Positions 11,901 to 23,480 of a DNA stretch of 64,000 nt are shown here, one piece after another. Each line of letters begins with the position of its first letter. Positions within the stretch are counted from its first letter, which is position 1. The DNA is from Symsagittifera roscoffensis (lineage: Eukaryota > Xenacoelomorpha > Acoela > Convolutidae). The notes under the pieces were generated by a model. That model was given only the letters and a program-made list of their open reading frames with translations, was not told where the DNA came from and ran no database searches. Made by a program: the position numbers and the translations under genes. The stretch lies in contig NC_087070.1 in assembly GCF_963678635.1 (NCBI RefSeq), positions 25,786,007 to 25,850,006 of the forward strand, written 5' to 3'.

Positions 11901-14900
11901 ACCATGTATTAAGATAGGTTATAAGATTTGCTGTGTATTAAGATAAAAAGATTCGGATTGTAAGTTTCAAAAAATCTTTGCCAGAATTTGCCAATACAGC
12001 AATGTTTAAGGTCGCATGTTTTAAAGTTGGGATTAGGTATAATAATTTTATCCTACATGGCTATACAAAGATTAGTTTATGGGGTTTTTGCACATGCTTC
12101 GAGTTTTTTTTTTAATTTTTGAAATACAGTAAAAAAAATTTTGTTGAGTTTACGTGCAAATTCGTATTAATGACAGTATCTGTGAACAAGTCAAAATTTT
12201 TCCACTTTACACCCTGAAGAAGGATAATTACCTGATTTTGTGTCCCAGAAGATACATCTTTGTGATATTTGAAATAAACATTTATAGCTAAGTTAATGTG
12301 AAGTTCCTTGATTAAAGGTAGCGATTAGATTCTACTTCGGATTTTGGTTAAAGATTTACCCAAATGTTATATTTGCTTAACTGCCATAAACTCATTTTAC
12401 CCAAGTTTTCAATCACAATTATCATCCTAGTTGTTTTATAAATGAGAAAATATTAGAGGAAATTTAAGATTCGCTTTTCAAAAGCTGTTTCTTATAATAA
12501 GCGAATTTCGAAATTTGTAGGCGTATATATTTTTCTAATGTTCTTAAATTTTTCTTCTTATTAATCTCTACTATAACTGAATGGATCTTGCTAAAACACG
12601 AATAACATTTTCTGGAGAATTTTTCACGTCAGTTCAGCAAAATTTGATATTACTGTTCTAATTTAAAATTTTTCCTGCAAATGTCACTGGGTGACAGTCT
12701 GAAAAAAACTAAGTAGGATAGGGGTGAATTTCACCAAAACCTCAATATATCTGTGCATAATCTCTCTTTTGCTTCTAAAACATACGTAATAATGAATTTG
12801 TAAATGATTTCACGTGGTTTAAGCTGGTTCCGGATTTCTGCTGTATCTATTATCTTGATACCATAATTGAAACCATATTGCTTAAATTTGAAGTTTGCAA
12901 CCAAAGAAGATTTATTATTGGAAACATCTGAATACTAATTCGTGTTTTTTTATGCAAGATTATATATATAGCAGATAAAAGTTCTCTGATGTAGCAACTA
13001 TAGAAGATCTTCTTAGCAAAATTGCAAATTTCGTGTCCATTAGAAAAGTTAGTCTCTTCGTTTTTTCGAGGTAAAGTATTGTCTGAGGTTACTTAATTTA
13101 GAAAATCCGCCGGCCGGCTATCCTTGTTATCATTTGTAATTGTTATGATTATTTGAACTCAGGAAAAAGTACCTGTGGCTTCCGGCTCTGGTGGAGTAGG
13201 AAAGGGGACAGGGGTTTCATTAAGCAAGGAGGAGCAGCTGGTGTTGCAGATCATAGCTGAGGCAGGCACCTCCTCCATCTGGAACAGAGATATACGCACC
13301 AAGTCAAACCTGTCCATCATCCAGGTAATGAAATTAAAATACGTCAACACAGACCTGAACTGAAGTTAAAAGGGATTTTAAAACTAGATGAATTCAGATT
13401 GTGTAATTAAGACAAAGATGAGTTAGGGTGCGTTACGGTAAGCAACGAATGTAATCAACTGTAGTCTTTAGACTGACAATTCAGAGTGATCATAGAGTAT
13501 TTCAAGCAGGATGTCCAAAAGGTCCATTTTAACCGACTTGTCGGTTTTGGTCGGTCGGTTTTTTCTGAAGTCGGTTAAAGTCGTTTTTTGGATGTGTTTT
13601 TCAAAATTACATTTTAATTAACGTTTCTCTATGTTTATGAGTATAACTACCAGATGGTTTTTTATTTTATTAATTTTGTGATTTTTATTTATGAACCGAT
13701 TTGTCCTATGAAATAAATAGAAACATTTCGAAGTTTTATCGCTCAATAAACTCACTTGGAAAATTTTACAGTTTTTCTGCTAGCCAACCAATTCGCCCTA
13801 TGAATTAGCTGAAAACATTTCGAAATTTCATCGCAAGATGACCTTGCTTCGGAAAACTTTCGGAAGACTTTTGGAAGTTCCAATTTTTTATTTGAAAGAT
13901 CGCCAGTCGAAAGAATCTTGGTGGTCCTTATAAAAGGGAATATGTTTTAGCCTGTTGGTATTGTAAAACACACCTTGCTTCGGAAAACTTAGGTTTTTTC
14001 GAACCAATTCTCAGAAGATTTTTGAAACTTCGGTTTTTGGAAGATCGCCCTTAAAACAAATCACGTTGGTCCTTGTGTAAGGTAATACATTTTAGCATGC
14101 TGATTATATCGTCTTTCAGAAATCGGCTTGCTAGTATATTCTAACTTTGAGGAGGGACCGCTGCCATATTGAAGCAGAGATTTTTTGCTTGAAAACCGAC
14201 AGATAAATCCTTAGAAACATTTTTATTTCTGGTTAAAATTAGTTTGACTTGTTGAGAACCGATTTGCGCTATCAAAAAAAAACTTGAATTTTTTTCCAAA
14301 TTTTCATCGCTCGATGAGCTTGCTCAAGAAAACGTCAAATTTTTGTTCGCCCTGTGAATTGACTATAACAGTTACATCTATAACATACAATCAAAAATTG
14401 ATCCGGCTTATTATGCGTCATTTTCACGAAAACCCGCAAAATTTCCCTGTCTCCATGCTCAATTTGTGTCCGAATGTGAGCGAAAAAATTTTACAGTGAA
14501 AACTATGGTGAATTGTTCAGAAAATTTTATCTGTGGTATTTTTTGTCTCAAAACTATCCAATTTTGTTAATTTTGTCAAAAAATGTAAAATCATCAATTG
14601 TTCTTGAAAGTCGAAGTTTTTTTTAAAAAACATCAGTATTTTTTCTGTTTCCTTGCGTTCGTTGACACTTTTTCTACTGTCTGTTGGCTATGTTTTTTTC
14701 TGTTATACGCAGTGTCGTGGTTGATGATTTTGGTTCCGAAACTAAAAGGTTAACATGCAAATAGTCCAGACACCCATCTTGGTTAATAGGCGATAGCTCT
14801 CTACTCAAATCTTTGATCTGGTCATGTAACAGTAAAGGCCCAATTTTTTGATTGTGCTTTTAAGTGCTTTTGCAAGGAGCGAAATTACACTAATTTGCAG

Positions 14901-17452
14901 GTTTTTACAAAAAAGACTCACAACTCGTTCACGCTCGATTTGAACGAGGAGTTTTGCCATGTAGAAGTCAAATTTTCAAAATGGTTTTTAGTTCTAAGCT
15001 TCTGTAGCGGAATTTTACAGATTTTAGTCAAAGTTCAATGTAGACTGAAAAGATGCATACCACACTTAACTTCCCCAGAAACGTTTTCGGAGTGCGTAAT
15101 ATCGAAGGAGAAAACCACTGTCACTATCGTAGACGAGGTTGACAGTGATGTTAAGTTGTATATCTTGTCATGAAAAGACAGCGTTTGCCAAAACTACCCG
15201 TCAAAGGTCATCAGGAAAACGAAGCTTAAAACTCAGTCTGAAATTTGGGCCTTGATCTTTATTGCAGTTTTGAGCTTGATGTTTCCTGTCTTCAGGTCAA
15301 CAAAGTCATCAAGGTGCTGGAAGCGCAGAGTCTCATCAAGGAGGTCAAAGGTTTGGAAAGAAATTGATTGTGAATCTCTCTAAAGTGATCGAGGTTTTGG
15401 GTACGAACTGAAACGCTTTTATAAATATTCATAAGGCATGCAATTAAGTGTACCATGATTGTTTTTCTGAATTAAATTGTTAGGGAGTATAGACTTTCAG
15501 CCAATGGTTTTTACTAAGCACTGACAATAAATTCGAATTGATTTTGGGTGACATGAACTATTTTATGTCCAAGAGTTATTTTGCATAGAATTATTAATGT
15601 CCAAAACTATCTTGAAAACGTGGCAGACGGTAATTGAAAAAGCTTGCATCTAAATGGTTTGCTGAATGGCATGGCATGGCTTTGTAATTTGCAGGAGCTT
15701 CCGGACGCAAGAAGATGTACATCCTGTATGACCTTGAACTTGACCTGAACCAGTGCAGAAGTCCATGGGTGAATTTAGAGGGCGAGGCCGAGGTGGAGTT
15801 CATTCGAATAGTGCTGGACCAGTGCGAACGCTGTCTGCAAGAAAGGTCGACAGAGATCGTCAAATATGAAAACAAATAATAAATCCGCTTGCTAGGTCAA
15901 ATTGCAAATAGTGAACAGAATTAAAAACAATATTGGATGAACCATGAAAAATCTACTTAAATTTTTTTCATATTTTAAAAAGACGGACGAATTTTCTTAT
16001 AAATCCGCATAAGATCATTGAAATATTATATAAATTGGGTGAAACTTGTCGACTTTTGAAGGTCAGATCAAGCGAAAGAAAAATATCCTGACGATTCAAT
16101 AACGCGACACCACGCATGTTTTGTTTCCATTGCCGAAATAGCCAGTCTGATCAAAGGACTGAACGTTAGCAAAGTGGACCTGAAGCCGCAGGATATAGAA
16201 GCTCTGATGGATCTGTGAGTGAACGATTTTTGAAATAATTTTGTCGTTTGCAATGATTTCATATCGAACTAGTTCCTAATCAACTTGCCAGTTCCCGCAA
16301 TCCTCCTCATCAGAAATCATTTTTTTTCACGTGTTGCATCAGCTTTAAATGTCGATAGTTTCGACATTGGAAGTCCCAGGCTGATGGTCGGACTGAATTA
16401 TAAATTTACTAAGATCGTCCGGGTTTTTCGTGGGTCGCAAATTGGACTTTCAACTTCTATGAACTCCTCCGAATGCTATTTTAAGCACTCTCTTTTTGTG
16501 TGATTCCATAGAAACGCTCCGGCCAAACTATCAATTTACAAAAAAAAATTGCGAAAATGTAAATGAAGTCACTATATTCCAAACAGTTATTATGCTTTGA
16601 AAACTGCCACTGCAAAAATGCATTTTGATTTCGCCTTCGCAAATTGAGTTAATAATCTACGAAGGGGTATTGAAAGTTGAGCAGCAAAGTTTTTGACAGA
16701 CTTTTTCTGCCCTTTTGAAGATATTGACGTTGATGAGTTCAAATGTTAAAGTATGTTTTTCTGAGCTGAAATTAAAAAAAAGTTTTTTTTTTGTAAAATT
16801 TTTAAGATTTAAAAGTAAGTAAATTGTCAATTTGCTGAATCCATCTGGGTAAATTACTAAATTTTCATTTGTTGGTCTGTTTTGTTCATGGTTTTCTGAG
16901 AAGATAAGGGACAAGAACCCTATATCACTAATTTTTCGAGCTAAAGAGCTGAAACAATTTGAACAGAAATGTAACTTGCGTGTTTGCAAGGAAAATGGCG
17001 AAAAAAATTACCTGTCAGTTATATGAGCGTCAGATGCGTCTAAGCACAATTTTAGAAGCCGTCATCCAAAAATTTATGGTAAAAGATTCTCGCTTTGAGC
17101 TATCAATGGTCGAAGCACAGAAAAGGGGAAGACATCCCGCATTATTCTAAATCTGCCAATGAAGTGAACTCCTACAATTTTTCCCTATGAAAACATTTAA
17201 CAATTTGACCGGCTAGTTTTGTTTAGTCTCGTGTACGATAGCAAAGCGGAAAAGAACGTGAAAGGGTCTACCGAATTGGAGCACTCGACCTCGTACAAAT
17301 TGATCCCATCGTTGCTCCCCCCTTCGGGATTAGTGTGTACACCCTGTGGAATTTGTCCGGTGAAAAAAGACTGCTCCCCAATCGGAGATATCACGCCGGT
17401 TACTTGTGAATACTTCAACGACTATTGGCTGCCAAATCAAACTGGCTTCTAG
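5918..17452 (+). CDS. POLR3F: DNA-directed RNA polymerase III subunit RPC6 (seven coding exons)
   Basis: This is the RPC6/RPC34 subunit of nuclear RNA polymerase III, part of the RPC3-RPC6-RPC7 subcomplex needed for promoter opening and initiation on tRNA and 5S genes. The coding exons I read are 5918-6034, 10644-10772, 13163-13324, 15296-15350, 15695-15845, 16062-16214 and 17227-17452, giving 993 bases and 330 residues; the human protein is 316. Matches from memory of the human protein include VEIEDRLLALC, VNKLLAKGHLQLL, IWNRDIRTKSNL, VNKVIKVLEAQSLIKEVKG, KMYILYDL, ISKVEL-like VSKVDL and LPPSGLVCTPCGICPV. N-terminal and central winged-helix regions are followed by a C-terminal cluster of Cys296, 299, 305 and 316, with the spacing of the family's 4Fe-4S site. 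An in-frame TGA lies nine codons upstream of the chosen ATG. Five introns are GT-AG; the first appears to be GA-AG (see findings). Introns hold most of the repeats nearby. Confidence 0.92.
6424..6703. repeat. Perfect 140-bp tandem duplication in POLR3F intron 1
   Basis: Bases 6424-6563 are repeated at 6564-6703 with no difference that I can see. Each unit ends with the phrase ATCGGGTACTAGACTTTTTT, which also occurs near 1665. The lack of divergence means it is recent, or an assembly effect. Confidence 0.85.
7005..7083 (+). repeat. tRNA-like SINE head in POLR3F intron 1
   Basis: An A-box-like AGCGTGGAGGTAGGGAATG is followed by a strong B box (GGGTTCGAACTTGG) and a run of seven T at 7075-7081. 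The pattern resembles the heads at 1774 and 2262. No cloverleaf can be drawn. Confidence 0.45.
8100..8800. repeat. Diverged satellite-like repeat, period about 157 bp
   Basis: A motif of the form CGAGATATGACGTTTT with a following T- and A-rich block recurs at about 8118, 8426, 8583 and 8743. The spacings are close to 157 bases or twice that. Phrases such as CTATCGTGACTGATGTCAGG and CTATCAGTGACCTCTCAGG also recur in phase. It is an old, strongly diverged tandem array inside POLR3F intron 1. Confidence 0.45.
9905..10080 (+). repeat. Dispersed repeat, copy 2 (relative at 2955-3330)
   Basis: Shares the ordered blocks listed for 2955-3330. It lies within POLR3F intron 1, about 560 bases before exon 2. 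It has no coding potential. Confidence 0.5.
11430..11490 (+). repeat. tRNA-like SINE head in POLR3F intron 2
   Basis: CCGTGGTTAGTGAGTGAGAC resembles an A box, and GCAGAATCGAATCCGAC, about 30 bases later, resembles a B box. No long T run follows closely, so the terminator has decayed or the match is fortuitous. Confidence 0.35.
13680..14340. repeat. Diverged tandem repeats in POLR3F intron 3
   Basis: Three related blocks start with AACCGATTTGTCCTATGAA (13694), ACCAATTCGCCCTATGAATT (13788) and AACCGATTTGCGCTATCAA (14257). Each continues with a run like AAACATTTCGAAATTTCATCGC and a GATGACCTTGCTTCGG-like tail. A cluster of CGGTTTTGGTCGGTCGG words at 13540-13575 lies just upstream. No coding potential. 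Confidence 0.45.
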
Positions 17453-18554
17453 CGTGATCAGTTGTCCTAAACAAAGCCAGATCCAGCAAAAACAAATATT
17501 TTGAAACATTCTGTTGTTCTCTGTTTGGAGATGGACTTGAGTTTATTTTAATTTACGACTGTCTTTACTTTGTAATTCACAGTGATGAATAGTTGTTGAA
17601 ACAATTCGCTGCTTTGGATTGATTCAAGCAGGTAAATGGATAAAACAAAGCGAATATTATGATAGTTTTTTTGCCAAAAAATTTATGACAGAAGTAGAAG
17701 AAATTGTTTGAAAATTTAACTCATATTACTTGAGTTCATTGCGAAGCTGGTTGGTTATTGTTAACTTTTTGGAATGGTACCCAGGAAATTTGTTAAAATT
17801 GAGATAGCAAAAGTTATATAATTGTTGCTTCACTTTTTTTGCCTAACAACTGTCTAATTATTAGCAAATCAGCGAACCTCTGACCCATTCGATATATTAA
17901 AGATTGCAGCTTTTCCACCAAGGTGAGACATCTCTTGTGTCGATGCTTCAAAAACGGACATAAAGAGTACTCGGGGGGTTGAAAGTTCGTTTTGTTGTTT
18001 TCTGAACTTTTCGGAACTGCTTTTCATCAGCTCAATTGGCGTCTTTCCAAGTATTGTCGGCAGAGGTCTTTACTGTGTATATTTTATTTCAATGCTCATC
18101 AGGCATTGAGTAGCTTTTGTTGCACTTTCTGTCACCATTTTTGATTGCACGTATCGCCAGTGTGTTTGCATTTATCGCGGAAGATGCAAAACTCCACTTA
18201 ATAACTTTATCAAAAACTTTACTTGCTAAAAAAGTTTCTCTCGAATATGGCTCATGATAGTTAATACTCTTATGTTTAGGTTATGTGACTAAACATGGAG
18301 TTAATTTTAAATCAGTTTCCTCGTTATTGATTAATTTTATTTTTGATATAATACCAATATACCATCGTGTGCAAGTTTGGTCTAATTTTTTTCGAATTTG
18401 GTCACATCATAGAAAATGGCAAAAAAAATAAAATTGGAACTTGTAACAATTTTTCGGCAATTCACTTTTTTTTCGGCAATCAAGCATTTTTCTGACTGAT
18501 CTAAATTATTTTTTTTTGAAGTAAAGCCATATCCAAATCAGCGTTACTGAAACT

Positions 18555-18633
18555 TTTTTAAAGCACTGAAATTGAAATGATCAATACCTTAAACCAGGGG
18601 CAGATTTAGCGGGAGAGGGGGGGCGGACGCCTC
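18555..18633. repeat. Long target-site duplication, left copy (unit 1)
   Basis: These 79 bases recur at 19384-19461 with one G fewer and a few substitutions, immediately on the other side of the truncated LINE. They include the left end of the hAT MITE (CAGGGGCAGATTTAG at 18595) and about 40 bases of its flank, which shows that the LINE landed in the MITE. Confidence 0.85.
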
Positions 18634-19383
18634 TTCTTCTTCTTCTTTTGTCATTTACGCCCCGTGAGGGGGCCTTGATTCCCAGTTTCCAGGACATGTG
18701 ATCCTGTGTCTTGAAATGTTGTTTTTTGTCACCCAAGTACCGCATTCTTCGCATTGAATTCTGGCTCTCGTTCCGGCGAATCGTCCTGTGATAATGGTGT
18801 TGGTTACTTCTGGGGCTGTCGGGTGCTCTCCTCGACAGGTCCTCCGGTGTCTTGCCATGTTGCTCAACGACAGGGACTTCTGACACTTCGGACAGAACCC
18901 ACCCTGACCTCCTTGGCACGCCTTGAAGTGGTTCGTCAGAGCAGCCTGGTCCGAAAAACTGTCGTTGCTTTTTGGACACTTGTAGTCCACTGACTCCCTT
19001 CTGTGTGCTTTTCTCTCGTGATTCGTCCGTCCTCCTTTTGATGCGCACTTGTCGCATCCGTCCCAGCGGCAAGGCCAACCGCTGTCACTTATTCTCTCTC
19101 GATTCCATTGTGAGCGGGCCGGTTTTTCCGATCCTGTGTGCCAGTTGCACATTTGCGTCTCCCAGTTTTTGAGGAACGTCCTGCGATCTGTAACGGTCTT
19201 CTTCCATCGTTTCCGGTCATTGGTGAGGTTCTCGCTGTTGTCGTCTTCATGTCCCGCTTCTTTCAGCAGTCTGCGCCAGTACTGGATGGTGTTGCCTCGC
19301 GAGTTCCCACTGCGTGTCCTCTCCATGTCCCAGGATCCGAGGACGGCTTTCTTCACAATCCTCTCATCCGACATTAGAGAGGA
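18634..19383 (-). mobile_element. 5'-truncated LINE 3' end with C2H2 zinc fingers (unit 1)
   Basis: On the minus strand an ORF (19395-18655) reads through YWRRLLKEAG and ENLTNDRKRWKKTV into a series of C2H2 fingers and ends in RPPHGA. This is the C-terminal domain of the LINE family seen complete at 19466-23331, but diverged, so it is a sister subfamily. The 3' end (18634-18650) is a GAA-type simple tail; the 5' side is cut before the reverse transcriptase. It is flanked by about 78-bp direct repeats (18555-18633 and 19384-19461). Compared with the copy at 27558, one finger here has lost a lysine and another has serine in place of a zinc-binding cysteine. Confidence 0.88.
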
Positions 19384-19461
19384 TTTTTGAAGCACTGAAA
19401 TTGAAATGATCTATACCTTAAACCAGGGGCAGATTTAGCGGGAGAGGGGGGCGGACGCCTC
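19384..19461. repeat. Long target-site duplication, right copy (unit 1)
   Basis: Direct repeat of 18555-18633. The MITE left terminus within it starts at 19424 and is the one continuous with the rest of the MITE. Confidence 0.85.
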
Positions 19462-19465
19462 TCCT

Positions 19466-22400
19466 CCTCTGTTCTTTTCTGTTTCCCACTTACGCCCCTC
19501 GGGGGGCCGCGGGTGGTTCGTTCTGGCACTTCCTCTCATGCTTGGCTAGGTTATTAGCAGTGATCCAGGCTCCGCAGGATCCACACTCTTTCCTCTCCCT
19601 GGTCCCCGTGTACCTGTTACCTCCCGTCTCCCTTGCCGCCGTGTTCCCTACCGTTCCACTCCCTCCTCCGCAACTCCTCCTATGACTCGCCATATTACCC
19701 CTTGTTACCGTCACCGCGCAGTCCCCACACCTACCCATCTGGTCCCCCTTACAGCTCTTGCTGTGTTTTGTTAAGTTGTGCTTCTCCGCGAAAGTTCTGT
19801 TGCATCTATCGCATTTAAACACCCTCTCCTGTATCCTGTGAACTCGTCGTTCATGCTGCACTAGACCTCCTTTCGTTTTACAAATTCGTCCGCATCCCTC
19901 CCACCTGCATGTTAAGTTTTCTCCCTGATACCTCGCCTGGCTCCTTCTAGGTTTCTCCCCTCCCCTGTATCTGCACATTTCACTCTCCCATTTCTCTAGC
20001 GCTTCTTTTCTCCTTTTCACTGTCGCCTTCCATTTTTTCCGGTCCTGTGTTAAATTTTCTATATTCGTCCAGTCCTCTCCCGCTTCCCTTATGAGTCGCC
20101 TCCAGTAATTAACCACGCCTCCATTTAACCTACCCTGTTGTGTTCTCTCGTTTGTCCAGTGCCCTAGTATAACTTTTTTAGTTGTCCTGTTGTTGCTCAT
20201 CCGAAGGACGTGGCCCATCCTTTCCAACGCCCGCGTCTCTATTTTTGTTCTGATAGATGTTATCCCCAGAACCCTGCGTATCTCGAAACTATTGACCCCC
20301 TCTCTTTCCATTCGCAAGAGTGTTAAACCTCTCCCCTCATTCCATATCCACCGGTAGCATTTATCCGCCATGCTCTGCATCTTCGCCATATCAGTCACTG
20401 TCCATGCTCTTGCACTGCAGTCAAAGAGCATTGTTGATTCGACCACTGCCTGTACAATAATTGCCTTCGTTCGTTTACTGACCTTTGTTTTCCACAACCA
20501 TCTTCTTACTTTTGACCACGCCCAGTATCCCCTTTTAATCCTCGCTGCCCTGTCCTGCTTCCTCCCTATTAGCGTCCCTAACATCCTCGTACAATTCGCT
20601 GTCTCGCTTCCAAAAGCTATGTATTCCTCTTTTCCGTTGTGACATTTTTCCTCGAACTTCATCATTTCTGCCTTGACCGCGTCTTTGCCGACCGCTAATT
20701 CTTCCGTCCAGCCCAGGAGAGTTGGTCGTCTGCGAAAAGGGACTCTTCTAATCGAAAGACTTCCTGGGTGCTGCTCCTTAAGGCCCTCTTTACTTCTATT
20801 GGAGGGAGACTATTACCTGGTCCCCACGACCATTCTAGACCGCACTCTTCGCCTATCTCCGCCGCTTTTTCTCTTCGTTTTTTGGCAGCTAACCGCATCG
20901 CCTGTGCGTGATACACATTGAAAAGTATCGGAGATGTAGCGCAACCCTCCCGTAGACCTCGTACCGGTAACCATTCCTCGCTTAGTTCCCCTCGACCCTT
21001 AACTTTGTATTTCGTTCCTTCATGCAGGTTTTTCAAGACCTCTATCACACCCTCTGTCATTCCTAAGTTTTCCAAAACCATCCACAATAAGGGCCTGTTG
21101 ACTCGGGGGTATGCTTTTGTTATATCTAACAGTACAGCTCCCGGTCGTCTCCGCCTTCCCCAATACCCTCCTTGTTTCCTCATCTATTCTCAGTATGATT
21201 TGCGTTGCGTCACACGTCGATCGTCCTTCTCTGAAACCATTTTGATTCTCACCACATGCCTCTATGTTCTCCGCCCATTTTCTAATCCTACTCGTTAGTA
21301 TCCTTGCCATTATCCTGCTCAACACCGGGAGTAGGCACACACCCCTGTAGTTGTCTAGTTCATTTCTAGCTCCTTTCTTATGTAGGGGTATGACCCATCC
21401 TTCCTTAGCTTTGTCGGCCCAGTTCTCAACCGGTGTGGCTAATTGTTCCATCATGCATTGGTATAGTTCTTTCCGGGTGTCTATACTTAAGGCTTTCACT
21501 GCGCTAACACTTACATTGTCTACTCCTGCCGCTCCGTCTTTCATGTTCGCCAGTTCTCGTTCGAATTCCACGAAGGTTATTGCTTCTTCCATCTCTTCCG
21601 CTGCTGCCTTTGCCTCTGGAGAGTCCTTAATTTCTGTTGACGATGCCGTTCTCATTATCTCTATGACGTCCCGCTCGTATCTGTCTTCCGAGACTTTCAT
21701 GAAGTGTCGTCTGAACTCTTCTGGCGAGAAAAATTCTTCTTCTATGTTCTGGAGGTCTTTCCCCCCTAAGTACCTTAGTGTCTTGTACATGCGTCTTATA
21801 TCCCCTTTCACTTCGGCGTCCTTTGTTTCGTCTACCAGTTTAAGCCACCACTCTTCTTCCCATCTTCTTTTAGCCTTCTTGTACTCTTTCCTGACCTCCT
21901 GCCTTTGTATTTTAAAGTTTTCCGTTCGTGTTCGTTCAAAACTCTTCGTAAGTGCCCCGATCCTCCGTTTGAACCCCTGTATTTCTTCTAAATGCGTATC
22001 CAGCCATGGACTCAGTGCTTTCTTTTCTTTAAATCCGCACACTTCTGTACCCGCTTCATTAATCAAGTTGATTAGGCGTTCACTTTCCTCACCCGTACCC
22101 TGTTGCTCTCTTTTACCGTCTACTGTCGATGCGAATGCTTGCCGGATTGATCCATCTCGAAGAGCTTCCCAGTTTATTTTCCTTTGAGTCTCACTTTTCC
22201 TATTTGCCTTCGCCCCCTTCCTTCTCCAGACCTCCATGCATTTCGGCCTGTGGTCCGATTGAGATGTACCCGCTATTACCGTGTTTATACTCTTCACTAC
22301 CCTGCTCCGGTCTTTTTTCTTCACCATGAATCCGTCAATTTCGTGCCATGTTCTTCTTCCTGGGCACTTCCAGGTTCCCCTCCTGTTGTGCCTAAAGAAG

Positions 22401-23331
22401 GAGCTAGTCCAGGTTAACCCCTGTTCGTGACACCATTCTAATAGATCCCTCCCCGCCGCGTTGGTCCTACCCAGTCCGAATGGTCCTACCGCGTCATCTT
22501 CTTCCCTCTGGGAGGTGTCCCCTACACTGGAGTTGAAGTCGCCTCCTAGTACTAGCTTTTTTGCGCCACATCTGATCATTTCGTTTAGCTCTTCTCTATA
22601 CGCATCGAAATCCCGTCTATATACATCTTAGGATTTCTGCAAAACGATTCCGTCTAGGGAACGAGACTCTCGCCCCCTGTATGTTCCACGTCCATACCCT
22701 TGTTGCTTTACCTTTCCCCTTCGTCTTTGCTTCCCTTTCCCTCTTTTCTGCTCTGGTCTTTTGCACCTTCTCCCTACGTTTCCGTTTTTCTGTTCGTCTT
22801 CTTTCCCTTATCTCTCGCTTTCCTCCCTCTCCTTTACACCAGGAGCACCGGTCGCATACAAACTCATCTGAGTATCCCTTGATACTCCGCAAGCTTGTGC
22901 ATTTCATGTGGACATACCCCTCTTAATGACACCACACGCTTATCTGCCGCCTATCCTTGATTTCCTTCCCACAGATCGGACATACGTAGGTTTCAGGACC
23001 TGGGTTTCGTTCCACGTCTCCTGCCCTCACCAAAAGCTGGACCCAGTATGCAGGTTTACCCGGTCCAGCTGCCAAAAACTCGCCAAACATGAGAATGGTG
23101 CTCGTCCGAGAACCATTGATCGCCTTTGTTTTCCCACTGGAGTCGGCTGGTCCCCGTGGTGTTTGATAGGAGGGGGGTGTCCGACTTCTTTGCCTTGGCT
23201 GGGTAAGTCGTTCCTTCCCACACTCCCCTGGTGTACGTTTTGTTTGCAGCGCTTTTCCCCACTCGAAGGGAGTACACCTCGAAAAGCCCTCCTCCTATTG
23301 AAAGCCCTCCTCCTCCTCCTCCTCCTCCTCC
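19466..23331 (-). mobile_element. Near full-length APE-type LINE: PHD finger, endonuclease, RT, C2H2 fingers
   Basis: Read on the minus strand. A PHD-like finger (CPIC, VWCH, HMKC, CDRC; about 22970-22840, one stop inside) precedes a basic linker and the start of an APE endonuclease (VWTWNIQGARV, about 22700). The endonuclease resumes at about 22620 (LGGDFNSSVG, then SDHRP), so about 100 central residues are deleted. The reverse transcriptase follows: NELDNYRGVCLL, LLDITKAYPRV, GLREGCATSPILFN and the catalytic FADD at about 20720. A thumb and YWRRLIREAG region leads to C2H2 fingers (CRWEGC...HERRVH, CDRCN...HSKSC, CGDC...HRRSC, CGSC...HERKC) ending in APRGA at 19490. At least two frameshifts, near 21170 and 20690, separate the RT pieces. 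The clade is not settled; the copy is dead. Confidence 0.9.
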
Positions 23332-23376
23332 TCCCCAAACTCAGGGTTCCACCAACTGCCGACCCAAAGGGTTCCA

Positions 23377-23480
23377 CCAAGGTGAGACATCTCTTGTGTC
23401 GATGCTGTAAAAACGGACAAAGAGTATTCGGGGGATTGAAAGTTCGTTTTCTTGTTTTCTGAAATTTTCGGAACTTGAAA
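23377..23480. repeat. About 105-bp block present twice in each duplication unit
   Basis: The block starting CAAGGTGAGACATCTCTTGTG and running through GATTGAAAGTTCGTTTTC occurs at about 17917-18020 (downstream of POLR3F) and here inside the MITE, and again in unit 2 at about 26848-26945 and 28455-28555. One of the two locations must be secondary within the ancestral unit. Confidence 0.7.

Noticed and set aside
20918-23462. Plus-strand open frames of up to 278 codons at 20.9-23.5 kb
   Set aside because: They are antisense to the LINE coding sequence and its 5' region; the minus strand carries the recognisable motifs.
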